From CAYHVK01 sp964360255 (GTDB lineage: Bacteria; Bdellovibrionota; Bdellovibrionia; Bdellovibrionales; UBA1609): 64,000 nucleotides of DNA. Where the stretch lies: positions 62,001 through 126,000 of the forward strand of contig CAYHVK010000009.1 in assembly GCA_964360255.1 (NCBI GenBank), in the 5' to 3' direction. Made by a program: the position numbers and the translations under genes. The notes below the pieces were generated by a model, which was not told the DNA's origin, did no database searches, and was given only the letters and a program-made list of their open reading frames with translations. This document shows, one piece after another, positions 15,535 through 23,722 of this stretch (within the stretch, counting starts at the first letter, position 1; the number at the start of each line of letters is the position of its first letter).

Positions 15535-18111
15535 AGCGTTAATGGCCTCTAGTAAGCGCGCTCGTCGAACCGGTTTGGTAAGAAAGGTTGTGTTTGAAAT
15601 TTCTTTGGAGCGCTTCTCTGTCTCTTCAAGGGCATCGGCTGTAACAATTACGATTGGAATATTTTTAAGTTGATTGCTGTTCTCGTAATCACGAATGCTC
15701 TTGGCCATTTCAAAACCATCTAAAATCGGCATTCTGAAATCAGCGATAACCACGTCAGGCTGCTCTTTTCGATAGGCTTCAAAAGCTTCTAAGCCATTAT
15801 TCGTATAAGTCGTTGTCCAAGGCTTTCCGTCGAAATATGCGCGCAACAGATCTTGATTAGTGAGGTCATCGTCCGCCACTAAAATGGAAAGATTTAAATC
15901 CTTTTTTATTTCTTTAATTTCTTCGTTCTCTTTTGCTTCATCGCTGGCCTCGTTTGTGCCTGAGGCCGTTTTGATTTTTACACGTTTACGAGGCTGAATA
16001 ACCTCAAGAGCAGAGAAGAGGCGAGTGGGTAAAAGAGGACTGTTATCAATGACTTTTCCATATTTCGAGAAAAGTTCGGTTTCTGCGGAGCGCTCTTCAT
16101 TGCCAACGAAAATAAACTTTTGAGTTCCTTGTATAATTTTAAGATCTAAAAAAGAAAAATTAAAACCAGAATTCGCTGAAACGATAATCTTGAAATAATC
16201 GTCAATTCCATCACGGGCAATCAGCTCATTGAGCTGCTTAAAGCTGCAGGATTCGATTTTAAAGCCCGGAAACGCCAATATCCCGCGCACCCGATCTTCG
16301 AAGCCCGCATCAATTTCACTTTTAACAATAAGAACTTTTTTCTCATTTAAATATGAGTAACTGAAGTCCTCAATCCAAGGTTTTGGATCTTTAGTTTCAA
16401 AAGTGAGTTCAACCGCAAATGTTGAGCCCTTTTTAACTTCTGATTGAACATGGATATGACCGCTCATTTTTTCAACTAAATCTTTTACAATAGAGAGGCC
16501 TAAGCCAACGCCTCCGTCGGCCAACATCTTGGCGCCTTCAAGTTGAAAGAAACGATTGAAGATTTCGTGTTTTTTTTCTTTCGGAATACCTATGCCTGAA
16601 TCTGTAACTTCAAAACATAGCGTGGCAAAACCTGGCTTCAAACTAGAAGCTTTCATCTTTGAGACACGTAATGAAACGAAGCCTTCCCGTGTATATTTGA
16701 TTGAATTTTTCAAAAGATTTGTCAGAACTTGGCGCACTCGGGCTGGATCACCTAAAATAACAGAAGGCAGGTCGGACGCGGCTTGAATATCAAAAGCGAG
16801 GCCGTTCTTGCGGCATTCTGGGCCAATCAAACGACCAATCTCTTCAATAAATACGATGGTCGTAATAGGAGAATTTTTAATATTGATATCGACGCTTTCT
16901 TCTTTCGACATGGATAGAATGTCGGTAATTAAGGAAAGCAAATGATCACCAGCTGATCGCATAGTTGAAATAAATTCTAAAGTTTTCGAGTCTGTGACTT
17001 TGTTTTCAATCAACTCTGTCATGCCCAAAATAATATTGAGTGGTGTTCTCAGTTCGTGACTCATGTTCGCGAGAAATCGGGTTTTAGCTAGATTGGCTTC
17101 TTGCGCGTCACTTACGGCGCGCTCAAGATCAATTGTTCGGCTGACCACAAGCTGAGCAATTCTGCGGTTTTGTGCTAAGATGAAATGAAGTAAGACAGAG
17201 AACAGAATAGAGATGATTAATCCAGAAATAAAAGTGGTCACTGTGACTGCTGAATAAGTCTGGCTTTGTGGCATAAACCAATCAATTTTAATCGAAGAGT
17301 TCGCTGATATTAGACGTGACTGATTGAGAAATAAAAGATCAGTTCTGGCATTCAGAATCTCACGCTCGCTCGCGGTGACCTCAATTTTACCCTTAGAGTC
17401 CCAGTACGCCATAAGCGATAGGTTAACGTCCGGATCGGTTACGACAGCATAGAGATTCGAGCGATCTTTACCCATGTTGAATAAAAACTGAAGAGGTGTT
17501 GTTAAAACAGTGTATTCATTCGCTCTAAATTGTGAGCGCCAAATAAGGCTTAAAGTATTATTGCCATCAAAATGGCTGATTGAATAACTAGTGCGCATGT
17601 TTTTAGACTTCATGCTGAGAATTTTTTTCTTTAAATAAGGAGATCTTAAAAGTCTATTTTTTTGATCGAGTGTGATTTTATCGTCATCAGTTCTGAAAGA
17701 CACAATGCGAAGAAGTTCTGTGTTACTTTTTGTGTTGCGTTTTTGTTCAGAGAAAACAGCGGCCCGTTGAAATACCGTAGATTTTAAAAGTTGCTGGATA
17801 AAAGGGGTGTTGTTTTTGGCTGTACCAGTTCTGCCCACATCTAAGTTCTCTAAGTGAATCTGAAGTCTCAAGGTGTCGTTCAATAAAAGAAGCTCAACAT
17901 TTTTTGTGATTTCTTTAGCGTCAAAGTTGGCTTGTTGAATATTCGATTTTCTTTCTGAGTCATGAGAGATTTTCGTGAGAACTAGTGTCAAACCAAAGCT
18001 TATGAGAAAGACGATGATAGGCAGAGTAGGGCGGGTCAGGGTTCCCTTATCCGAGTAAAAAAATGAATTGATGTACTTTTTTATCTGCGAATTAATCATT
18101 GACCCCGACAT
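15523..18111 (-). CDS. Membrane hybrid sensor histidine kinase with degenerate and functional receiver domains
   Basis: An 862-residue inner-membrane kinase. Transmembrane segments at about 30-48 and 286-312 enclose a periplasmic sensor domain of about 235 residues. The position suggests a CHASE-type sensor; the ligand is unknown. HisKA motif MSHELRTPLN places the phospho-accepting His at 352. The ATPase domain has NLLKNSIKYT, DSGIGIPKEK and GVGLGLSIVK. A receiver-like domain at about 590-705 lacks the acidic pocket and phospho-Asp (IIVSANSGF at the Asp site), so it is degenerate. The last receiver (about 741-862) is complete: Asp747/748, Asp791 in IADFRMP, Lys846. It diverges from an HPt gene, its likely phosphorelay partner. 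Either ATG 18111 or ATG 18099 could be the start. Confidence 0.9.
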   Translation of the reverse strand: MSGSMINSQIKKYINSFFYSDKGTLTRPTLPIIVFLISFGLTLVLTKISHDSERKSNIQQANFDAKEITKNVELLLLNDTLRLQIHLENLDVGRTGTAKNNTPFIQQLLKSTVFQRAAVFSEQKRNTKSNTELLRIVSFRTDDDKITLDQKNRLLRSPYLKKKILSMKSKNMRTSYSISHFDGNNTLSLIWRSQFRANEYTVLTTPLQFLFNMGKDRSNLYAVVTDPDVNLSLMAYWDSKGKIEVTASEREILNARTDLLFLNQSRLISANSSIKIDWFMPQSQTYSAVTVTTFISGLIISILFSVLLHFILAQNRRIAQLVVSRTIDLERAVSDAQEANLAKTRFLANMSHELRTPLNIILGMTELIENKVTDSKTLEFISTMRSAGDHLLSLITDILSMSKEESVDINIKNSPITTIVFIEEIGRLIGPECRKNGLAFDIQAASDLPSVILGDPARVRQVLTNLLKNSIKYTREGFVSLRVSKMKASSLKPGFATLCFEVTDSGIGIPKEKKHEIFNRFFQLEGAKMLADGGVGLGLSIVKDLVEKMSGHIHVQSEVKKGSTFAVELTFETKDPKPWIEDFSYSYLNEKKVLIVKSEIDAGFEDRVRGILAFPGFKIESCSFKQLNELIARDGIDDYFKIIVSANSGFNFSFLDLKIIQGTQKFIFVGNEERSAETELFSKYGKVIDNSPLLPTRLFSALEVIQPRKRVKIKTASGTNEASDEAKENEEIKEIKKDLNLSILVADDDLTNQDLLRAYFDGKPWTTTYTNNGLEAFEAYRKEQPDVVIADFRMPILDGFEMAKSIRDYENSNQLKNIPIVIVTADALEETEKRSKEISNTTFLTKPVRRARLLEAINAVSK

Positions 18112-18155
18112 CCCTTACTTAGAGTTTCAAAATGCAATGAAACCCCCATGAAGCC

Positions 18156-18177
18156 GATGTGAAGATTTCTTCACATC
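18156..18177. promoter_or_regulatory. 22-bp palindrome between kinase and HPt genes
   Basis: GATGTGAAGA and TCTTCACATC form a perfect 10-bp inverted repeat around a TT centre, in the 166-base divergent promoter region. The compact symmetry fits a dimeric operator, perhaps autoregulation by the local response regulator; this is inference. Confidence 0.5.
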
Positions 18178-18277
18178 CAACTCTTCTCATCTAAGGTCTT
18201 ACTAGATTTTTCAGGACTTTAGAACTGCATAATATTGTCTAGACAGTAATTATGAAGCTAGAATTAATGCAACCAAT

Positions 18278-18700
18278 ATGAGTGATGAATTAGTTTTAGA
18301 GACTCAAGATCTTACTAGATTTTGGAATACATTTAAAAGCCTTGATGGATTTGAGCCTGAGTGCTTCTTGCAGCTTGTAGAAGACACAGGGGAAGACACA
18401 ACGCTTAAGATCTTAGCTCGCTTTACAGAGACATTAAAAGAAGCGGAGGGCCATGTCCTTGAGGGTCAGATCAATGAAGATGCCAATGTAATTTGGCGGG
18501 CCTGCCATAAAGTAGCAGGTTCAGCCAATTTAATTGGCTTTGTGCAGTATGGAGTTTTCTCTAGAGACTTAAGTCATCAAATTCGGGCGAACCCAGATTA
18601 CTCAAATTACATTCCTGAAATTGGTAGTTTTTTAGCTCAGACTCGAGATATTCAGTTTCAGATTAAAGAAACTATCACCAATCTTAGCGAACATCTTTAA
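18278..18700 (+). CDS. HPt-domain phosphotransfer protein
   Basis: A 140-residue cytoplasmic single-domain histidine phosphotransferase. The HPt signature RACHKVAGSANLIGF contains the phosphorylatable His77. Flanking sequences (TLKILARFTETLKEAEGHV before, then an aromatic and a further helix after) fit the four-helix bundle. It diverges from the hybrid kinase gene and its last 17 bases overlap the convergent OmpR-type regulator gene. It therefore probably relays phosphate from the kinase's C-terminal receiver to one or more of the regulators here. The two stand-alone receivers and the OmpR-type regulator are candidate acceptors. Confidence 0.85.
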   Translation: MSDELVLETQDLTRFWNTFKSLDGFEPECFLQLVEDTGEDTTLKILARFTETLKEAEGHVLEGQINEDANVIWRACHKVAGSANLIGFVQYGVFSRDLSHQIRANPDYSNYIPEIGSFLAQTRDIQFQIKETITNLSEHL

Positions 18701-19388
18701 GGCCAATTTTATAGCCGGCACTAAGAACCGTTTCAATTTCAACTTGGCGTGCGTCCATTTTTTTTCTTAAGTGGCTGACATGGGCATCAACAGTGCGAGA
18801 TGTAACATGTCGGCCTAAGCCCCACACACGCTCAATAATTTGATCGCGTGAGAAGACTTGCCCGGGTCGATTGACAAGAAGTCTTAATATTTTGAACTCA
18901 AAAGGCGTAAGATCAATATTACGGCGCGTGCCATTGTCTTCAATTTTCTCAACGACCATACGCTCTGTATCGATTTTTATATCGCCAAACTCAACGACAG
19001 TTTTTTCATGCACCTGAGATTTAAACCATCTCATTCGTGCTTCAATACGAGCTTTGAGCTCATTCGGATCTAGTGGCTTGCTCACATAGTCATCTGCACC
19101 AAGTCCGAATGCAGCAACCTTAGTTAAAACATCGTTATCAGAGCTAAGAATGATAATCGGTATCATTTTATTTTGGTTGTGTTCTTTAAGTTGTGGGAGA
19201 GCTTTTACCCCATTTCCATCAGGTAGATTTACATCAAGCAAAATCAAATCAAAGCTATCGCGCCCATTTGAAACGAGACGCAAAGCCTCGCCAATGGTCG
19301 GGGCGTACGTGAGCGAATAATCTTTCAAAATTGATGAAAGATAAATCTGAAATTCTTTGTTGTCTTCAATACATAGAATACGGCTCAT
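18684..19388 (-). CDS. OmpR/PhoB-family response regulator
   Basis: About 234 residues: an N-terminal receiver (MSRILCIEDN, phospho-Asp in LILLDVNLPDG, Lys in DDYVSKPLDP) followed by a winged-helix DNA-binding domain (DLTPFEFKILRLLVNRPGQV, RTVDAHVSHLRKKM). ATG 19388 gives the family-typical N-terminus. An in-frame TTG at 19424 would add 12 residues. Neither has a convincing Shine-Dalgarno sequence. It acts in the cytoplasm as a phosphorylation-dependent transcription factor, probably downstream of the adjacent hybrid kinase and HPt protein. It diverges from the first stand-alone receiver gene, with about 100 bases of shared promoter space. Confidence 0.9.
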   Translation of the reverse strand: MSRILCIEDNKEFQIYLSSILKDYSLTYAPTIGEALRLVSNGRDSFDLILLDVNLPDGNGVKALPQLKEHNQNKMIPIIILSSDNDVLTKVAAFGLGADDYVSKPLDPNELKARIEARMRWFKSQVHEKTVVEFGDIKIDTERMVVEKIEDNGTRRNIDLTPFEFKILRLLVNRPGQVFSRDQIIERVWGLGRHVTSRTVDAHVSHLRKKMDARQVEIETVLSAGYKIGLKDVR

Positions 19389-19489
19389 CGGGGTTGAGCC
19401 TAACACATGTTGTGATTTCTTCAAGTAGTGCTGAAGCGAACGTCAAAAATTGAGCCGAAAATTAGATTATCACATTTTGGGGGTTCAAA

Positions 19490-19975
19490 ATGACAACTAC
19501 GGTAGAAACAACAGAAGCAAAAAACAGTAAAAAGGCACCACATATAGAAGATATTGAGCGCCACTCTCTTAACACTGAAAAAGTCGTTAAAAAAGTTCTT
19601 ATTGTTGAAGACGACCAGGCGTTTCGTCCTTTCTGGGAAAAAGTTTTTCAGCCTTACAATGCGAAAATTGACTGGGCTACAACGTCTGAGGGTGCTGAAG
19701 AGTTAATTCGTCTCCGCTTCAAAAAACGTGATCCTTACGACCTTGTAATTTCGGATATTTTTCTTGAAGGCGAAGGCTCAGGAATTGATTTATGGAATCG
19801 TTACGGTGAAGAAACGCTCAATTTTATTTTCGTAAGCGGACTACCATTATCAAAGTATGATTTACTGATGACTTTGAATTTTGGTTGCCCAATATACTTA
19901 AAAAAACCGCTTTCGATTCAGTCATGTCGTGAAATTGTAAACAACGTTTTAACATCAAACGAAGAAAATGAATAA
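19490..19975 (+). CDS. Single-domain response regulator (receiver only)
   Basis: A 161-residue protein. A 33-residue polar N-terminal extension precedes a complete receiver domain: acidic pair in KVLIVEDDQAF (Asp41/42), phospho-Asp89 in LVISDIFLEGEGSG, and conserved Lys in YLKKPLS. There is no output domain. The insertion after the phosphorylation site (FLEGEGSGIDL) and the FxxxWxxV spacing match the other receiver at 20360-20755, so the two are paralogues. Such proteins act as phosphate sinks, relay intermediates or allosteric partners. GGGGG precedes ATG 19490. It is probably the first gene of an operon with the next two genes. Confidence 0.88.
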   Translation: MTTTVETTEAKNSKKAPHIEDIERHSLNTEKVVKKVLIVEDDQAFRPFWEKVFQPYNAKIDWATTSEGAEELIRLRFKKRDPYDLVISDIFLEGEGSGIDLWNRYGEETLNFIFVSGLPLSKYDLLMTLNFGCPIYLKKPLSIQSCREIVNNVLTSNEENE

Positions 19976-19997
19976 ACTTTCATACGGAGGAGACATT

Positions 19998-20309
19998 ATG
20001 GTTTATCTAAATGGTTTAAAAATCGATGTAAGCCCTGACGTAATGAAGTCGCCAGGTATGCAAGATCTCATTGATACTTTATATAACAATGCTTGTAGGC
20101 TTCAGATGTACGCGCCTTATGACAGTTCACTATCGATTAAGCTCAACCGCACGGACTCAGCTGGGTATAAGGCAACGCTTCACTTGGCTTCACCAGTTTT
20201 ACATATCGATGAAGAATCAGAAGCGCAAAGTCCATATGTGGCGGCTGAGAAAGTATTTTTAAGCGCTCGTGATGCAGTCAGTATGTGGTCGCTAACGAAA
20301 GTTGTTTAA
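19998..20309 (+). CDS. Small protein resembling the ribosome hibernation-promoting factor fold
   Basis: A 103-residue cytoplasmic protein. ATG 19998 is preceded by a strong GGAGGAG; an ATG at 19968 overlapping the upstream gene is less likely. The order of elements mirrors HPF/RaiA/sigma-54 modulation proteins. An N-terminal strand (LNGLKIDVSP) is followed by a helix (PGMQDLIDTLYNNACRL), a strand (SSLSIKLNR), a strand in YKATLHLASPVLHIDEES (compare the HPF pattern of a beta-strand, then LHxEEE), and a final helix (SPYVAAEKVFLSARDAVSMW). The basic RNA-contacting residues of HPF are sparse, so function may differ. It sits between two single-domain receivers. I infer the fold from pattern only. 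Confidence 0.55.
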   Translation: MVYLNGLKIDVSPDVMKSPGMQDLIDTLYNNACRLQMYAPYDSSLSIKLNRTDSAGYKATLHLASPVLHIDEESEAQSPYVAAEKVFLSARDAVSMWSLTKVV

Positions 20310-20359
20310 ATTAACCGATACGGTTTATTTGAAGTCTGCAGGCTTGAGGGGGTTCAATA

Positions 20360-20755
20360 ATGGCGGATGTAAAAAGGATTTTAGTCGCTGAAGACGACCT
20401 GTCATTGTGGCCTATGTGGGATGTCATCGTAAAAAGATGCATACCTTCAGCTGAAGTGCGCTGGGCTGTTAGTAGTGAAGAAGCAAAAAGACTCATCAAT
20501 GAAAGTTTCGAAGATGATATGTCATTTGATGTGGTTATTAGTGATTTGTTTTTAGCCGGATCTGAAACGGGTCTCGAACTTTTGCGCTCTGACGAAGTGG
20601 TCAAAAGTAAAGCGAGTACGGTTTTGGTTTCAATGGCAGAGATTGAAAATTTAACTGAAAATTATCAATCTCTATTGCCACAAACAATTTTTATCACCAA
20701 GCCGCTCAATGTCGTTAAGTGCGAAAGATTGATGAGTCCTATATTTTCAAGGTAG
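20360..20755 (+). CDS. Single-domain response regulator (receiver only)
   Basis: A 131-residue receiver domain with intact chemistry: AEDD (Asp12/13), phospho-Asp62 in VVISDLFLAGSETG, and Lys in FITKPLN. It is a paralogue of the receiver at 19490-19975 but lacks the N-terminal extension. Both have an aromatic motif after the acidic pair (LWPMWDVIV here, FRPFWEKVF there), which may be a family-specific interaction surface. AGGGGG precedes ATG 20360. No output domain is present; it is likely part of the same phosphorelay as the HPt protein. The SDR gene starts five bases after its stop. Confidence 0.88.
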   Translation: MADVKRILVAEDDLSLWPMWDVIVKRCIPSAEVRWAVSSEEAKRLINESFEDDMSFDVVISDLFLAGSETGLELLRSDEVVKSKASTVLVSMAEIENLTENYQSLLPQTIFITKPLNVVKCERLMSPIFSR

Positions 20756-20760
20756 GACTT

Positions 20761-21729
20761 ATGATTTATAAAATAAAACCAGCACATAGAAAGGTGATTA
20801 TCGTCACAGGCTGTGCTACGGGTTTGGGTCTCGAATTAGCTCATGAGCTTTACGAAAAAGCTCAGTACCATGTGGTGATCACAGCTCGGCAGCATTCGAT
20901 ATCGGAACTTAAAGCCATCTTTAATGAAACTGATCGTTTTATTATTCGTTCTCTTGATGTTACGAACGATGACAATATTTACCAACTTGTTAATGAGATC
21001 GCGCTTCTTTGGGGGCGAGTCGATTGCATTATCAACAATGCCGCCATTTGTTTTCGTGGAGTCATAGAGCATATGGATGCCGACTCAGAACTTTTGCAAC
21101 TCAAAACAAATTACCTGGGTCCAATGTCTCTCACCCGAGCAGTATTGCCAATCATGCGCGAGCAGGGCGGCGGGCAGATCATTAATATTTCTTCTGTGTC
21201 AGGAATGATGGCCATGCCGACAATGGCTTCATACAGCGCTTCGAAGCATGCTCTTGAGGGAGCTACCGAAGCTCTTTGGTATGAGGCTCGTCCTTTCGGA
21301 ATAAATGTCAGTCTTATCGAGCTTGGTTTTTTGAATTCGGACTCTTTCAAAAGAGTTTTATTATCAAAGAAAGCCGATATCAGCAGCCGTTTGAATGGTC
21401 CGCATAGTGAGTATTATCGATCTATGACTCCGTTTATCGAGCGCTTAATGAAATTAACTTGGGCAAAACCAAAATACATTGCCAATCGTATCGTCAATTT
21501 GCTGGAGCGTAAAAATCCTCCACTGCGAGTGGCGCTCACAGCTGACGTTTTCATCTTCAGTTTGATGAAGCGAATTTTGCCGTCACAACTCTTTCACTCA
21601 ATCTTGTTCTGGCTGCTTCCGGATTCTTTGAAATGGGGCCATAGAGAAAAGCAGAGATTTAACAAGCGAGTGCCCGTCGAAGCCTCGGCTCGTCGCACTC
21701 ATCGCATTGATCGCGCTACTGGTAATTAA
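20761..21729 (+). CDS. Short-chain dehydrogenase/reductase
   Basis: Classical SDR of about 322 residues. The start is ATG 20761, six bases after the receiver stop with AGGTAGG upstream; an ATG at 20719 inside the receiver gene is unlikely. The cofactor motif is TGCATGLG, with NNAA after beta-4. The catalytic Ser is in INISSVSG, and Tyr and Lys in ASYSASKHALEG. The C-terminal 100 residues are longer than in the minimal fold and contain a hydrophobic segment (HSILFWLLPDSLKW), so membrane association is possible. Substrate unknown. It converges on the HIT gene, with a gap of seven bases. Confidence 0.87.
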   Translation: MIYKIKPAHRKVIIVTGCATGLGLELAHELYEKAQYHVVITARQHSISELKAIFNETDRFIIRSLDVTNDDNIYQLVNEIALLWGRVDCIINNAAICFRGVIEHMDADSELLQLKTNYLGPMSLTRAVLPIMREQGGGQIINISSVSGMMAMPTMASYSASKHALEGATEALWYEARPFGINVSLIELGFLNSDSFKRVLLSKKADISSRLNGPHSEYYRSMTPFIERLMKLTWAKPKYIANRIVNLLERKNPPLRVALTADVFIFSLMKRILPSQLFHSILFWLLPDSLKWGHREKQRFNKRVPVEASARRTHRIDRATGN

Positions 21730-21736
21730 TTTACTA

Positions 21737-22174
21737 CTATTTCTTAAAACTATTTCGAAGTTGAGTTGAAAGTGCATCGACTCCGGCCGCATCTAATTTG
21801 GGAAAATCTAGCCAATCTAAAATCCGGAGTCCCCAAAATTCTTTTGGAGTTTCTGGGTAGCGTGGGACTATATGAAAATGAAAGTGCTTCACTTGGTCAT
21901 TGATGCGAAAGAAGTAAACGTGTTCGGCTTGGACCACCTCTTTTATCAGCATCATTGCGCTCTGAAGTAGAGTTCCCATACTCGCGAATTCTTCAGACGA
22001 CAAATCTTCGGGATTTTCTACGTGTCGCATTGGCTCAATAACTAAGCGGCCTTTCATGACTGATCCATTTAGGGGTGCAAGATGTGTTAACGACAGTCCA
22101 TTAAGTTCGGCGATCGGCTGCTGTCGAGGTGTGTGCTGATATTTTTCGCAGATAGAACAGTTTATATATTTCAT
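21737..22174 (-). CDS. HIT family protein
   Basis: A 145-residue histidine-triad nucleotide hydrolase/transferase. The triad HFHFHIVPRYP is complete (HxHxH), and an N-terminal CSIC pair may bind zinc as in some HIT proteins. The family cleaves AMP from adenylated or dinucleotide substrates (for example Ap4A or AMP-lysine) in the cytoplasm. The middle region GRLVIEPMRHVENPEDLS is the usual HIT substrate-pocket segment. The gene is probably expressed alone; the TadA gene upstream on the same strand ends 124 bases away. Confidence 0.85.
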   Translation of the reverse strand: MKYINCSICEKYQHTPRQQPIAELNGLSLTHLAPLNGSVMKGRLVIEPMRHVENPEDLSSEEFASMGTLLQSAMMLIKEVVQAEHVYFFRINDQVKHFHFHIVPRYPETPKEFWGLRILDWLDFPKLDAAGVDALSTQLRNSFKK

Positions 22175-22298
22175 GAGAAATGTTACTGCTAGTTTTCAAG
22201 GGCTGCAACATCAGGAGATTCGAGAACCGCACCGTCAAACCAATGAAGTATTTAAAATCGAATGATCTGAGACTCAATAGCCAGCCAGGTAAAAAAGA

Positions 22299-22793
22299 TC
22301 ACTTCTCCAGTCGGCGTTTTTTAAAGAACGCGGACAGTACGGCTCCACACTCATTCGCTAAAACACCTTCAGTGATTTCGGCTCTATGATTGAGTCGGGG
22401 ATCACTAACGAGCTCATAAAGCGAGCGAACAGCTCCAGCTTTCGGATCGCGCGCACCAAAAATTAAACGTTTCAATCGCGCTTGAACAATTGCGCCGGCA
22501 CACATCGAGCAAGGCTCCAAAGTGACATAAAGTTCACAGTCTGAAAGGCGCCAGCGGCCGAGCTTCAAGGCGGCGGCTTCGATGGCTTTTAGCTCCGCAT
22601 GGTGAGTGGGCATCTTTTCTGCCTCTTTAGTGTTACCGGCCTGCGCTATAATTTCACCATTTAAGACTATTAATGCTCCGACCGGCACCTCGCCCGCCAA
22701 AGCTGCTTCAGATGCCAAATTCAAGGCTAATTTCATGAACTTAGCATCATCGACCGAGGTGATTTGTGAAGGGTTTTGAGGGTCGCTCGCCAT
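22299..22793 (-). CDS. tadA: tRNA-specific adenosine deaminase TadA
   Basis: A 164-residue cytidine-deaminase-fold enzyme that converts the wobble adenosine 34 of tRNA-Arg(ACG) to inosine. Zinc ligands and catalytic Glu are intact: HAE at 65-67 and PCSMC with Cys95 and Cys98. The loop RLIFGARDPKAGA is typical of TadA. The N-terminal 16 residues are an extension compared with the family start (KFMKLALNLASEA), but no better start with a ribosome site is visible. It diverges from rpsU and is a housekeeping gene. Confidence 0.92.
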   Translation of the reverse strand: MASDPQNPSQITSVDDAKFMKLALNLASEAALAGEVPVGALIVLNGEIIAQAGNTKEAEKMPTHHAELKAIEAAALKLGRWRLSDCELYVTLEPCSMCAGAIVQARLKRLIFGARDPKAGAVRSLYELVSDPRLNHRAEITEGVLANECGAVLSAFFKKRRLEK

Positions 22794-22935
22794 GCCTATT
22801 TTTTAAGCTCCATAGTATTTTTGATTTCTCGGTGTCGCCTTTAAGCTGCGAATTGTCAAGGAGGGTTAATTTTGGTATCAGCTTGAGGTTCATTACTCAT
22901 GTAAGTTTCCACAGTTCGAGAGGCAGGTGATTGTT

Positions 22936-23130
22936 GTGGCATTAGTTAGAATTCGCGATGGCGAAGCTTTTGAAGGCGCGTTTCGTCGCTTTAAAAAGTC
23001 ATGTGAAAAAGCAGGTATCCTGTCTGAAGTAAAAAAACGTGAACACTTTGAGAAACCAAGCGTACGCAAAAAGAAAAAATCAATTGCGGCACGTAAACGC
23101 GCTCTCAAAAAAGGTCGTACTCGTTTCTAA
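22936..23130 (+). CDS. rpsU: 30S ribosomal protein S21
   Basis: A 64-residue basic ribosomal protein. The GTG at 22936 is chosen because AGGCAGGTG lies seven bases upstream and the protein then starts in the family pattern (MALVRIRDGEAFEGAFRRFK); a GTG at 22927 overlaps that ribosome site. The C-terminus KKKKSIAARKRALKKGRTRF is typical. It leads the rpsU-yqeY-dnaG-rpoD cluster, which links initiation of translation, replication and transcription. Confidence 0.93.
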   Translation: MALVRIRDGEAFEGAFRRFKKSCEKAGILSEVKKREHFEKPSVRKKKKSIAARKRALKKGRTRF

Positions 23131-23176
23131 TTTTTAATCATTAAACTTTTGTGGGCTGACATGCTGTTGGCCTGCA

Positions 23177-23193
23177 TTTTTGCGCAGCAAAAA
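23177..23193. repeat. 7-bp hairpin between rpsU and yqeY
   Basis: TTTTTGC and GCAAAAA pair around a GCA loop, ahead of the yqeY ribosome site. It could act as an attenuator or processing site in the operon; it lacks a downstream T-run. Confidence 0.35.
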
Positions 23194-23220
23194 TAAGCGC
23201 AACAAACAAAGGAGTTCATC

Positions 23221-23667
23221 ATGGGTCTTAAAGAAACAATTCTAGCTGATTTAAAAACGGCAATGAAAGACAAAGATGAAGCTCGCCTCGCAGCCGTAAG
23301 ATTTCTTCAAGCTGCAATCAAAAACAAAGAAATTGAACTTCGCCCTAATGCCATCGCAGAAGCTGATATCCAGGCGTGTGTTCGTAAGATGGTGAACCAA
23401 CTTAAAGATGCTATTACTCAATTCGATGCTGCCGGCCGTACAGATTTGTCAGACAAAGAAAAAGCTCAGCTAAAAGTCGTTGAAGCGTACTTGCCAAAGC
23501 AAATGTCTAAAGAAGACCTTGAGAAAATCATCGCTGACGTGATGAAAGAAATGAACGCCAGCTCAGTGAAAGATATGGGCGGCGTGATCAAAGGTGTAAT
23601 GGCAAAAACAGCTGGCGCAGCTGATGGCAAACTCATCAGCGAAATTGTTAAATCAAAATTATCTTAA
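23221..23667 (+). CDS. yqeY: GatB/YqeY domain protein
   Basis: A 148-residue cytoplasmic all-helical protein of the YqeY family, related to the tail domain of the GatB amidotransferase subunit that binds tRNA. The sequence follows the family: KETILADLKTAMKDKDEARLAAVRFLQAAIKNKEIE, with a central QLKDAITQFDAAGRTDL region and a C-terminal MGGVIKGVMAK segment. Exact function is not established in any organism I know. AAAGGAG precedes ATG 23221. Its place between rpsU and dnaG is conserved in many bacteria. Confidence 0.92.
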   Translation: MGLKETILADLKTAMKDKDEARLAAVRFLQAAIKNKEIELRPNAIAEADIQACVRKMVNQLKDAITQFDAAGRTDLSDKEKAQLKVVEAYLPKQMSKEDLEKIIADVMKEMNASSVKDMGGVIKGVMAKTAGAADGKLISEIVKSKLS

Positions 23668-23722
23668 GTTGCCGCGCCTTGAGCGCAAATTTAGTTACTT
23701 TCATTGAAGAGGCTTTTGTCGC

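Noticed and set aside
18278..18700. HPt gene as a fusion to the kinase
   Set aside because: It lies on the opposite strand and has its own start codon; it is a separate partner, not a broken fusion.
22927..23130. GTG at 22927 as the rpsU start
   Set aside because: It overlaps the AGGCAGGTG ribosome site; GTG 22936 fits spacing and the family N-terminus.
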